A stretch of 12,447 bases of DNA from Candidatus Pacearchaeota archaeon (GTDB lineage: Archaea > Nanobdellota > Nanobdellia > Pacearchaeales > GW2011-AR1). Under the pieces are notes generated by a model. The model ran no database searches. It was not told where the DNA came from and saw only the letters and a program-made list of their open reading frames with translations. Shown in pieces: positions 1 to 5,372 of this stretch. Numbering within the stretch: the stretch's first letter is position 1; the number at the start of each line of letters is the position of its first letter. The stretch is from contig JAGVXJ010000078.1 in the NCBI GenBank assembly GCA_018303895.1, forward strand, positions 1 through 12,447. The letters are read 5' to 3'. The translations under genes and the position numbers were made by a program.

Positions 1-72
1 ATCAGAAATTGAAATAATTAAAAGCCCGAGGAGAATATAAAATTTAACCCTTGACTTCTCTTTTTTTTCCAT
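1..72 (-). CDS. Start of a membrane-anchored protein (partial)
   Basis: Reading leftward from the ATG at 72-70, 24 codons stay open to the window edge. They encode a lysine-rich start (MEKKEKSR), then a hydrophobic stretch (FYILLGLLIISIS). This looks like a positively charged N-terminus followed by a signal anchor or first membrane helix. A TATA-like box on the minus strand (94-103) lies about 27 nt upstream of the ATG, the same leaderless spacing seen at many genes here. The remainder and function are outside the window. Confidence 0.55.
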   Translation of the reverse strand, partial: MEKKEKSRVKFYILLGLLIISISD

Positions 73-129
73 TAAACGTTAAGTGAAATATAGCTTTTAT
101 ATTTGACTATTTTTGTTTTGAAAAATTCT

Positions 130-177
130 CTGATGGGGCCCCCGTACTCGCGACCCCATTTTAATTTTTACAATTCC
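130..177 (-). repeat. Degraded copy of the tRNA-Phe 3' end
   Basis: Positions 130-144 are identical to 263-277, which cover the end of the acceptor stem of the intact tRNA gene plus four flanking bases. Positions 152-159 match 292-299, which flank the T arm. The T arm itself has collapsed to a shorter, unrelated sequence. An 11-base segment at 167-177 also matches 252-262 in the tRNA trailer. The order of the pieces differs from the intact locus, so this is a rearranged or tandem-duplicated remnant. It is not a functional tRNA, because no D or anticodon arm is present. Remnants like this can be left by integration at a tRNA gene, but no integrase is visible. Confidence 0.6.
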
Positions 178-245
178 AAGATTATTTTGAAAATGAAATC
201 GCTCGGAGTCGAAACAGAAATATCCCTGAATTTATTCAAAACCCG

Positions 246-264
246 AGGGAATTTACAATTCCCT
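246..264 (-). terminator. Hairpin in the tRNA-Phe trailer
   Basis: An 8-bp perfect stem (246-253 with 257-264) with a 3-nt loop begins 2 nt after the discriminator base of the tRNA. It is followed on the minus strand by a short T run. It could act as a processing or termination signal. Archaea usually terminate on T tracts without hairpins, so the role is inferred. Confidence 0.4.
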
Positions 265-266
265 GA

Positions 267-338
267 TGGGGCCCCCGGGAGTCGAACCCGGGACCCCATG
301 ATCTTCAGTCATGTGCTCTCCCGCTGAGCTAGGGCCCC
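267..338 (-). tRNA. tRNA-Phe (GAA)
   Basis: The minus strand folds into a complete 72-nt cloverleaf. It has a 7-bp GGGGCCC/GGGCCCC acceptor stem, a 4-bp GCTC/GAGC D stem and a CATGA/TCATG anticodon stem. The loop is CTGAAGA, giving anticodon GAA (Phe). The variable loop is 5 nt, and a CCGGG/CCCGG T stem carries a TTCGACT loop. The discriminator is A, CCA is not encoded, and there is no intron. The G+C-rich stems contrast with the A+T-rich surroundings. Confidence 0.97.
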
Positions 339-395
339 TCGAAACTAATTCTTAATTAAAGTTTAGAGATTTAATTCTTTTTTAAAGTTTAGCAA

Positions 396-577
396 TTTAG
401 AGAAGTTGGCAAAATTCCGGAATCAAAAGGAAATTTTGAAACTTCTCAGAAGAAATTTTATAAAATTATCTTTAGAGAAGTTTGCAGAAACACAATTTTC
501 CACAAAAATTACAAACTTCTCCGAAGAAACTTTGCAAAAAATGAATCGATTTTTGAATTTTGCAAACTTCTCTTTAG
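396..577. repeat. Compound palindromic intergenic repeat, copy 1
   Basis: This is the largest of three related intergenic elements. Positions 477-519 form a hairpin, GAAGTTTG ... CAAACTTC, whose inner arms are AATTTT/AAATT around a CCAC loop. The same layout recurs at 1142-1182 and 5231-5272. A further CAAACTTC lies at the right end (563-570). The left part (399-470) resembles the reverse complement of the second half of the other copies, for example AGAAGTT followed by AATTCCG. The element is therefore bounded by TTTAGAGAAGTT and its inverse. It ends 3 nt from the stop codon of the membrane protein gene on its right. No protein is credibly encoded. Confidence 0.7.
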
Positions 578-579
578 AA

Positions 580-1101
580 TTAGTTATACTTTTTATCATT
601 CCAGGCAGCAATTCCTAAAAAAACTAAAAAGATTATTCCTCCGGCGTAAGGAATTAAACCAAGAAGAGCCCACCATCCCGGCTTGCTAACTCTTTCAAAA
701 ATTTTCCAATGCCAAATAAAATAGAAAACTCCAAGGGCAATAGCACATAATAGTGCAATAATCAACATAATCACAAATAAAATTTTAGAGATAAACAGCG
801 AGGGAATTAATAGTACCATAGGTATTAAAAATAAAATTGGTGTCCAAGACATCTTCGCCATTTTTGCAATTAAAACAAACTGTGCAATCGGAATCCAAGC
901 CAACCATCGAGGTTCTGTTCGAGTTTTTTTTGCGAGAGATGAATAAGCAAGCGCTGAATAAATATAAACTGCAAGAGCAAGAACGAAAATAAAAATTAAA
1001 TAAAATACTAAAAGATAAACCAGTGAACTTGAAGGCAAAACATTCATCGATGAATTAGTATTATTAATTACAAGACCAGTTAGTTTTGATAATAAACTCA
1101 T
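580..1101 (-). CDS. DUF5684-like integral membrane protein
   Basis: The product has 173 residues and about four hydrophobic helices, at roughly 27-52, 86-104, 105-130 and 141-166. Two family-like signatures are visible. One is a loop with RWLAWIPIAQ after helix 1. The other is a C-terminal PGWWALLGLIPYAGG segment, which matches the recurring 'pgWW..l.liP' pattern of DUF5684 membrane proteins. No enzymatic residues or signal-peptidase motifs are seen, so the function is unknown. The ATG at 1101 has a TATA-like box on the minus strand at 1121-1132, about 26 nt upstream, which supports this start and a leaderless mRNA. The gene is divergent from the pilin-like gene, with a repeat copy between the promoters. 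Confidence 0.7.
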   Translation of the reverse strand: MSLLSKLTGLVINNTNSSMNVLPSSSLVYLLVFYLIFIFVLALAVYIYSALAYSSLAKKTRTEPRWLAWIPIAQFVLIAKMAKMSWTPILFLIPMVLLIPSLFISKILFVIMLIIALLCAIALGVFYFIWHWKIFERVSKPGWWALLGLIPYAGGIIFLVFLGIAAWNDKKYN

Positions 1102-1133
1102 AATTATAGTAAGATATTTGTTTTTTTAAATGC

Positions 1134-1246
1134 TTCGAAGAGAAGTTTGCAAAACAAATTTTTCACAAAAATTTCAAACTTCCCAAAGGAGAATTTGAAA
1201 ATTCCTAAGAAAAATGAAAATCGGAATTATTCAAACTTCTCCGAAG
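1134..1246. repeat. Palindromic intergenic repeat, copy 2
   Basis: This 113-bp element has terminal inverted repeats: CTTCGAAGAGAAGTTTG at the left and CAAACTTCTCCGAAG at the right. Its left half is a near-perfect 41-nt hairpin (1142-1182): GAAGTTTG, a CAAAAC bulge, AAATTTTT, loop CAC, AAAAATTT, CAAACTTC. The right half is AT-rich with an AATTCCT/CGGAATT pair. It sits between two divergent promoters, ending 8 nt before the TATA box of the downstream gene, so it could influence transcription. No clear target-site duplication is seen. Confidence 0.75.
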
Positions 1247-1254
1247 TCAAAACA

Positions 1255-1262
1255 TTTATAAA
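1255..1262 (+). promoter_or_regulatory. TATA box of the pilin-like gene
   Basis: TTTATAAA is centred 26 nt before the ATG at 1284. This is the normal archaeal TATA-to-start distance for a leaderless transcript. Confidence 0.6.
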
Positions 1263-1283
1263 TTAGTCTCATCTTTATCCGTC

Positions 1284-1856
1284 ATGTTAAAGAGGGTAGA
1301 CAAAAAAGCAGCTATTGAAATGTCCGTCGGAACAATAGTGACTATCGTTTTATCTATGACTTTGTTGATTGGTTTACTTTTTTTCATCGGAAAAATAGTT
1401 TCAAGTGGTTCGGGAGCAATTGATTCTATCGACGCACAATTGCAGAGTCAGATAAACAAATTAATTAGTGAAGGACAAGGGACGAAGAGAATTGTAGTTT
1501 TCCCGTCGAGTCAGGAAATAAGTTTGAAAAAAGGTGACGACCCTAAAGGATTTGGTGTATCAATAAGCAACAGAGATTCTTCGCCAGCAACTTTTTCTTA
1601 TAATGTCGTCGTAAAGCAAGGTGGAGTTCCATCAATGTGTGGAATAACAAGTCAGCAAGCAGAATCATATATTATACTCGGAAAATCGGAGGATGCAATA
1701 CCTTTAGGTTCAGGAGACATTCTCGATCCAGCAAGAATTGTGAAACTTCAAATTCCTGAAACGGCAGGATTATGTACGATAAGATATACTGTTGAAGTGT
1801 CTAAGAATAGTCAGCCGGGATATGCTTCAAGCACGATGGATGTAACTATTAAATAA
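1284..1856 (+). CDS. Pilin/archaellin-like N-anchored surface protein
   Basis: The product has 190 residues. The N-terminus carries basic residues (KRVDKKAA) followed directly by IEMSVGTIVTIV and a hydrophobic helix to about residue 38. This architecture resembles archaeal class III signal peptides and type IV pilin-like proteins, which are cleaved before the helix by a FlaK/PibD-type peptidase. The predicted exposed part (about 40-190) is serine/threonine-rich and looks beta-rich, with two cysteines (in SMCGI and LCTIR) that could pair. It is likely a surface or secreted filament subunit, or simply a membrane-anchored beta-domain protein. No peptidase or assembly ATPase gene is nearby, so the pilus assignment is inference. 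One base separates it from the DUF192 gene, so the two are probably cotranscribed. Confidence 0.6.
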   Translation: MLKRVDKKAAIEMSVGTIVTIVLSMTLLIGLLFFIGKIVSSGSGAIDSIDAQLQSQINKLISEGQGTKRIVVFPSSQEISLKKGDDPKGFGVSISNRDSSPATFSYNVVVKQGGVPSMCGITSQQAESYIILGKSEDAIPLGSGDILDPARIVKLQIPETAGLCTIRYTVEVSKNSQPGYASSTMDVTIK

Positions 1857-1857
1857 G

Positions 1858-2202
1858 ATGATTATTTTTCTAAAATTTAGAAATAAAAAAATAAAAGTTA
1901 ATGCTAGAGAAGTTTCTTTCTTTGGAAAGATTATTGGACTTATGTTTTCTCGTCGAGAAAAGGCAAAAAATTTGTTATTTAAATTTTCAAAATCTGTGAA
2001 TACCCCAATCCATTCTTGGTTTGTTTTTTATCCCTTCTTGGCAATTTGGCTTGATAAAAAAAACAAAATTATCGAATATAAAAAAGTGAAGCCGTTTAGT
2101 TTTTCTATAAAACCCCGACGAGAATTTAAAAAATTAATCGAAATTCCCATAAACAAAAGAAACGCAAAAGTAGTGAAAACCCTCGACGGGAAAACTGATT
2201 GA
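1858..2202 (+). CDS. DUF192 family protein
   Basis: The product has 114 residues and matches the DUF192 pattern. It has GLMFSRREKAKNLLFKF near residues 27-43, a PIHSWFVFYPFLAIWLDK core near 50-67, then IIEYKKVKPF and a closing IEIP. DUF192 proteins form a small beta-barrel of unknown biochemical role. Many family members carry a signal peptide, and this one has none. The ATG follows the TAA of the upstream gene after one base, so the pair probably forms an operon. The length is normal for a minimal DUF192 domain. Confidence 0.85.
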   Translation: MIIFLKFRNKKIKVNAREVSFFGKIIGLMFSRREKAKNLLFKFSKSVNTPIHSWFVFYPFLAIWLDKKNKIIEYKKVKPFSFSIKPRREFKKLIEIPINKRNAKVVKTLDGKTD

Positions 2203-2222
2203 TTCCGACGAGAAAAGAAAAA

Positions 2223-2231
2223 GATTTAAAA
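2223..2231 (+). promoter_or_regulatory. TATA-like box far upstream of the 41-codon gene
   Basis: The sequence is GATTTAAAA. Transcription from here would start near 2250, at the edge of a 10-bp stem, and leave a leader of about 165 nt. That is unlike the mostly leaderless neighbours. Confidence 0.45.
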
Positions 2232-2249
2232 AGAAATGATTCTTAGAGA

Positions 2250-2415
2250 ATATATCGAAAGGAAATACATAGGGATAACATAGGGACTTTTCCTTTTGGT
2301 AGTATTAAAACAACGCTCAGAAAATTTTTGGATTTTCTGGCGAGGTCCTCGCGATTTCATCGCTGTGGATTCGTTTTAGAAGAACAAATAAAACAAATAA
2401 AGGAGGAAAAAAATA
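2250..2415 (+). promoter_or_regulatory. Structured 5' leader or embedded small RNA
   Basis: Four local hairpins can be drawn. (1) Positions 2256-2265 pair with 2289-2298 (10 bp, one G-U) around a 23-nt loop containing two copies of ACATAGGGA. (2) Positions 2318-2325 pair with 2332-2339 (8 bp). (3) GCGAG 2340-2344 pairs with CTCGC 2348-2352. (4) GCGAT 2351-2355 pairs with ATCGC 2359-2363. Hairpins 3 and 4 share two bases, so they exclude each other. The region ends in a strong AAAGGAGG ribosome-binding site (2399-2406). TAACATAGGG in the loop recurs exactly at 2558-2567, after the gene. This may be a regulatory leader, or a separate RNA joined to the mRNA. No known family is recognised. Confidence 0.45.
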
Positions 2416-2541
2416 ATGGGAACAATTCTTGTAAAGAATGCAGTTAAGAGAAAGTCAGGATATCTTTACTACGTTGATGGAAAAGGAAACGTATGTGAAG
2501 CTAAAATGGCTAGAGGCGGAAAGAAAAAGAAGAAAAAGTGA
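2416..2541 (+). CDS. Small basic conserved-type protein (41 aa)
   Basis: The ATG lies 9 nt after a near-perfect Shine-Dalgarno (AGGAGG at 2401-2406), the best one in the window. The product starts MGTILVKNAVKRKSGYLYYV, continues with DGKGNVCEAKMARGG, and ends in six lysines. The compact alternating pattern and single cysteine look like a small beta-hairpin fold with a nucleic-acid-binding tail. I recall similar short 'KNAVKRK-GYLYYVDG-GNVCEAKM' proteins in DPANN genomes, all unannotated. The strong RBS and long structured leader imply regulated, high-level expression. The function is unknown; an RNA- or ribosome-associated role is plausible but only inferred. Confidence 0.75.
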   Translation: MGTILVKNAVKRKSGYLYYVDGKGNVCEAKMARGGKKKKKK

Positions 2542-2567
2542 TTGTATAATTTTCTGCTAACATAGGG

Positions 2568-2612
2568 GTTTTTATTTTATAACAAACTTTTTAATATTTT
2601 TTATAACTTTTT
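2568..2612. terminator. T-tract-rich convergent termination zone
   Basis: Several T runs follow the 41-codon gene (GTTTTTATTTTAT, ACTTTTTAATATTTTTT, ACTTTTTTTA). The zone lies between two convergent genes. Archaeal termination typically uses such T tracts. Confidence 0.5.
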
Positions 2613-3368
2613 TTATTTTAATTTTTCACTTTCTTTCCACATTTCTTCAAATTGCTTTCGCAATAAAGAAATCAAAGGTTTCGACGATGTCCAAATGGTT
2701 ATATAATCTTCTGGCTTTGAAACTTCTGGTTTTCCGAGGGTAATTCTTGCTTCTTTGTTATCAAATATTGAAAACCTCAATGGAAATTCTCCGAATTTTG
2801 AATTGAATTTCCTTATTTCACATCCAACTTCTTTCCATTCTCTTGCTCTTTTTTCTGTTTCAGAATCAACAACCCCAATTAATTTTACTTTTACTCCTTT
2901 TCTTGTCGCTGTTTGCATTTGCCTCAAACCTTCTCCCCAAACAACCCAACCTCGCTGAACACCAAGAATTTCTTTTTTAACTTGAATATTTTTTTCAGAA
3001 AGTTTGTCCATAATTGCTTTTTGCTCTTTGATTAAAGAAAAAGAAAATTCATCATCGGAGTTTTTCAGTGTTTTGATTTTTTTAGAATTTTCTTTAAGAG
3101 ATTTTAAATTGGATTCTTTCTCTTTTATTTTTCCATTGATAAAGGTTTGCAAATTAATCAATTCATATTTTTTTAATTTTCCTGGAATTTGAGAAAGCAA
3201 ACCGAGAGATTCAAATTTTTTTATTATCTGATAAAGTTTATTTTGTGGAACCCCAGAATCCTCGCTAATTTGTTTTGCTGTTGCTTTTTGTAGATTAGAA
3301 AACGACGACAAAACTTTTGATTCATATTCGGAAAAACCGAGTTCACGGAAAAAATCTGACTTATTCAT
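2613..3368 (-). CDS. TrmB-family transcriptional regulator
   Basis: The product has 251 residues with the TrmB layout. The N-terminal winged helix-turn-helix (about 5-72) includes ATAKQISEDSGVPQNKLYQI as its recognition region and GLLSQIPGKLKKYEL as its wing. A lysine/glutamate-rich helix (about 78-103) probably serves for dimerisation. The C-terminal effector domain (about 107-251) contains ILGVQRGWVVWGEGLRQM and ends YITIWTSSKPLISLLRKQFEEMW. TrmB proteins bind sugars or related ligands and repress or activate metabolic genes. A TATA-like box (minus strand, 3389-3398) lies 25 nt before the ATG. The divergent partner is the unknown/Nudix/ATP-grasp operon, with a palindrome in the shared promoter, so that operon is the likely target. 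The ligand cannot be read from the sequence. Confidence 0.88.
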   Translation of the reverse strand: MNKSDFFRELGFSEYESKVLSSFSNLQKATAKQISEDSGVPQNKLYQIIKKFESLGLLSQIPGKLKKYELINLQTFINGKIKEKESNLKSLKENSKKIKTLKNSDDEFSFSLIKEQKAIMDKLSEKNIQVKKEILGVQRGWVVWGEGLRQMQTATRKGVKVKLIGVVDSETEKRAREWKEVGCEIRKFNSKFGEFPLRFSIFDNKEARITLGKPEVSKPEDYITIWTSSKPLISLLRKQFEEMWKESEKLK

Positions 3369-3394
3369 TCTTCGCCAAGAAAATTTTCATTTTT

Positions 3395-3433
3395 AAGTAT
3401 TTGTGTACTAGATGAGTACTTGAAGTATAAATA
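3395..3433. promoter_or_regulatory. Divergent promoter with candidate TrmB operator
   Basis: GTACTAGATGAGTAC (3405-3419) is an inverted repeat with 5-bp arms. It is flanked by AAGTAT at 3395-3400 and 3423-3428. The rightward TATA box, TATAAATA (3426-3433), is centred 27 nt before the ATG at 3456, and the leftward TATA is at 3389-3398. A protein bound at the palindrome would touch both TATA boxes. TACT/AGTA half-sites resemble the TrmB site I recall from Halobacterium, but the spacing differs. Confidence 0.5.
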
Positions 3434-3455
3434 GGAATTAATTGAAAAGGGAATT

Positions 3456-4076
3456 ATGTTCTTAAGTCATTTCGGCGTAAGTTGGGATAGTTGCAATCAA
3501 GGATATAGATTTGATAAATCAGAAAATTCGGGAAAATCTACCTACGATCCAGATATGTGTTTTAATGAGAGTATGGAGTTTATATCTCACCCAGAGCTAA
3601 AAAAATTAGGAAAAGTAAAAAATAAATATCAAAAAATTAAACTTTGTTTTGAATGTCTGCCTAAGAAATGGAGACGAGTAGAGTGGATTGGAGAAAGAGG
3701 AGAAATGAACACCCCTTATAAAGAATCTGCCTTTGTTTTTCCTAAAAAAGATCATTTTCTTTACCAAGTAGAACTTAAATTTGATTTTCATAAAAAAGGA
3801 ATTGAAACTTTTTATTGTTCTGATAAAATTGTGACTAAATATTTTTATTTTATTTTATGTGAAGAACATAACAGAAATGCGGAAAATTTAGCAGAAAGGA
3901 TAAAAGAAGAACTTTTTTCTGCAAAAGTTCCGACTTATATCTCAAGAGAAAATTATGAATTTTCAATTTTGAATCAGCTTAAGAAACATTTTACAAGCAA
4001 AGAAATGGATTCTAAAATAACTCGATATGTAAATTTAGAAGATTTATTTAAAAAAAGATTTTGGGATATAAAATGA
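3456..4076 (+). CDS. Unknown protein, first gene of the TrmB-linked operon
   Basis: The product has 206 residues and no family I recognise. It is soluble, with no signal or membrane segment. Six cysteines are scattered (residues 13, 35, 64, 67, 120 and 134), including a CFEC pair, but no second pair close enough to make a standard zinc ribbon. Tryptophan and aromatic residues are frequent in the first half (WKKWRRVEW-like segment near 71-77). The C-terminal third looks helical. The start is supported by a TATA box 27 nt upstream. Its TGA overlaps the ATG of the Nudix gene (ATGA), so translation is probably coupled and the two products likely work together. Confidence 0.7.
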   Translation: MFLSHFGVSWDSCNQGYRFDKSENSGKSTYDPDMCFNESMEFISHPELKKLGKVKNKYQKIKLCFECLPKKWRRVEWIGERGEMNTPYKESAFVFPKKDHFLYQVELKFDFHKKGIETFYCSDKIVTKYFYFILCEEHNRNAENLAERIKEELFSAKVPTYISRENYEFSILNQLKKHFTSKEMDSKITRYVNLEDLFKKRFWDIK

Positions 4077-4504
4077 AAACCCCAATCGTCGTCGTAAATT
4101 TTAGAATTGCTGTGAAGGCATTTATTGTCAAAGACGGAAAATTGTTTATTATGAAACGAGCATCAGATGATATTCAAAAACCAAATATTTGGGAAATTCC
4201 CGGCGGACGACTTGAACTTGGAGAGGATCCTTTTCTTGGAATTATTCGTGAAATTCGAGAAGAAACCGGAATGTATATCGACGTTGTTTATCCGATGAGC
4301 ATTCGGCATTTTGAAAGAGACGATGGACAAATTATTACCATGATTGTTTTTCTATGTAAACCAAAAAATGATTTTGTAAAAATCAGCGAAGAACATTCCC
4401 AGTTTGAATGGATTGAAATAGAAAATTCAAAAGAAAAACTCACAAAGTTTTTTCATGAAGAGGTTGATGTCTTCGATAAATTGGGTTTGAAAAATCTTAC
4501 TTAA
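4073..4504 (+). CDS. Nudix hydrolase
   Basis: The product has 143 residues from the ATG at 4073, which overlaps the upstream stop as ATGA. An in-frame TTG at 4061 is less likely. The Nudix box is complete: G45, E51, R59-E60, E63-E64 and G66 within GGRLELGEDPFLGIIREIRE and ETGMYI. These residues bind Mg2+ and catalyse hydrolysis of a nucleoside diphosphate linked to another moiety. The N-terminal strand (RIAVKAFIVKDGKLFIMKRA) and WEIPGG are typical of MutT/ADP-ribose pyrophosphatase-like members. The substrate cannot be assigned; candidates are oxidised nucleotides, sugar nucleotides or ADP-ribose. It sits between two little-known genes in an overlapping operon beside a TrmB regulator, which favours a metabolic nucleotide-sugar role over general housekeeping. 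That last point is inference. Confidence 0.92.
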   Translation: MKTPIVVVNFRIAVKAFIVKDGKLFIMKRASDDIQKPNIWEIPGGRLELGEDPFLGIIREIREETGMYIDVVYPMSIRHFERDDGQIITMIVFLCKPKNDFVKISEEHSQFEWIEIENSKEKLTKFFHEEVDVFDKLGLKNLT

Positions 4505-5232
4505 TGTCAGGCAAAACTATGTCTGACTGGGAGAAAAATGCGAGAGCACAAGGATTTGAAGAATATGCAAATTCTATTAGAACAAACAAAGATTTGGATA
4601 TGGAAAATCTGAAGAAAACAGGACTTCCGCAATACAATTGGATTTCTATTTCATTCAAAGAATTCGACGAGAAAAATGAATTTTTGAATTCTTTTTTTAA
4701 AAAATACATAGAAAAAAATTATGGCTTTTGTGTAAGAGCAATTCCTACGCCTGAAGGAGAAGAAAAAAAGCACACAAGAAAAAATATAAAATGTTTTTTT
4801 GATTTTGAGAAATATAAAAAATTTCTTGAAAATATCGTCGGAAAAGATGAAAATTTGTTTAGAATAATTATTTCAAACTGGTTGCCAAGCAAGTATGGTG
4901 GAGTAATTTTTTCAGGAATAGAAAACGGAAAAATAATTCGTGCAGAAATTGCAAATGATTTAGAAAAATTAACTTCAGGTGAAATAAATCCGTTAGCATC
5001 ATTTATTTACGACAGAAAAAAATTAGGAAATATTAAAGACAAAACAGAATGGTTAAAATACGACGATAAAATCGCTAAAGATTATTTATGGAAAGTTTTT
5101 CGAAATTACATTGCAACTGGCGACTCATTTAATCCTTTTTTGAGGGAAGGTTATTTTGAATTTATAATTACCGAGAAAGAAAAAGAAATAAAATTTGTTG
5201 ATTTCAAACTGAATGAAATGTATCTTAAGTGA
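4504..5232 (+). CDS. Possible ATP-grasp protein like the PEP synthase/PPDK N-domain
   Basis: The product has 242 residues, and its ATG overlaps the Nudix stop (TAATG). By eye, segments follow the order of the nucleotide-binding domain of PEP synthase/pyruvate phosphate dikinase. LDMENLKKTGLPQYNWISIS resembles 'aNLgeLkkaGlpVP.GF'. YGFCVRAIPT resembles 'avRSSat'. KYGGVIFSGIENGKIIRAEI resembles 'sGVaFt.dp..g.i.iea', followed by LTSGEINP for 'lvsG.v.P'. FEFIITEKEKEIKFVDFK sits where 'iEwa...g.lyilQaRp' would be. The protein is far shorter than PPDK and lacks the His and PEP domains, so at most it is a stand-alone ATP-grasp module. Several usual ATP-binding residues (such as the SS after VR) are altered, so activity is uncertain. 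The stop codon lies inside repeat copy 3. Confidence 0.5.
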   Translation: MSGKTMSDWEKNARAQGFEEYANSIRTNKDLDMENLKKTGLPQYNWISISFKEFDEKNEFLNSFFKKYIEKNYGFCVRAIPTPEGEEKKHTRKNIKCFFDFEKYKKFLENIVGKDENLFRIIISNWLPSKYGGVIFSGIENGKIIRAEIANDLEKLTSGEINPLASFIYDRKKLGNIKDKTEWLKYDDKIAKDYLWKVFRNYIATGDSFNPFLREGYFEFIITEKEKEIKFVDFKLNEMYLK

Positions 5233-5338
5233 AGTTTGCAAAAACAAATTTTCCACGAAAATTGCAAACCTCTCCGAAGATAATTTTAAAAATTCTTCAG
5301 AAAAAACTAAAATTCAGAATTGTTCAAACTTCTCTTAA
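5225..5338. repeat. Palindromic intergenic repeat, copy 3
   Basis: TTAAGTGAAGTTTG at the left pairs with CAAACTTCTCTTAA at the right (13 of 14 positions). The left hairpin (5231-5272) has the same plan as the other copies: GAAGTTTG, a CAAAAAC bulge, AAATTTT, loop CCACG, AAAATT, CAAACCTC. The outermost bases differ from copy 2 (TTAAG instead of CTTCG), yet both ends changed together, so pairing is kept. The TGA of the ATP-grasp-like gene is at 5230-5232, inside the element, and kae1's TATA box begins 5 nt after it. Confidence 0.75.
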
Positions 5339-5342
5339 ATAA

Positions 5343-5350
5343 TTTTATAA
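5343..5350 (+). promoter_or_regulatory. TATA box of kae1
   Basis: TTTTATAA is centred 26 nt upstream of the ATG at 5373, giving a leaderless mRNA. The interval is pyrimidine-rich. Confidence 0.6.
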
Positions 5351-5372
5351 TCTCTCCTTTCTTCTTCTTTTT

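Noticed and set aside
103..327. 74-codon open frame across the tRNA and its remnant
   Set aside because: It reads through the reverse strand of tRNA-Phe; its end is the typical false translation of a tRNA gene.
406..618. Open frames on both strands inside repeat copy 1
   Set aside because: They follow the AT-rich palindromic repeat and have no ribosome-binding site or family resemblance.
4061..4072. TTG start for the Nudix gene
   Set aside because: The ATG at 4073 overlaps the upstream stop as ATGA and gives the normal N-terminus.
396..5338. CRISPR array
   Set aside because: The repeats are only three, far apart, palindromic and about 110 bp or longer, with no regular spacers and no cas genes.
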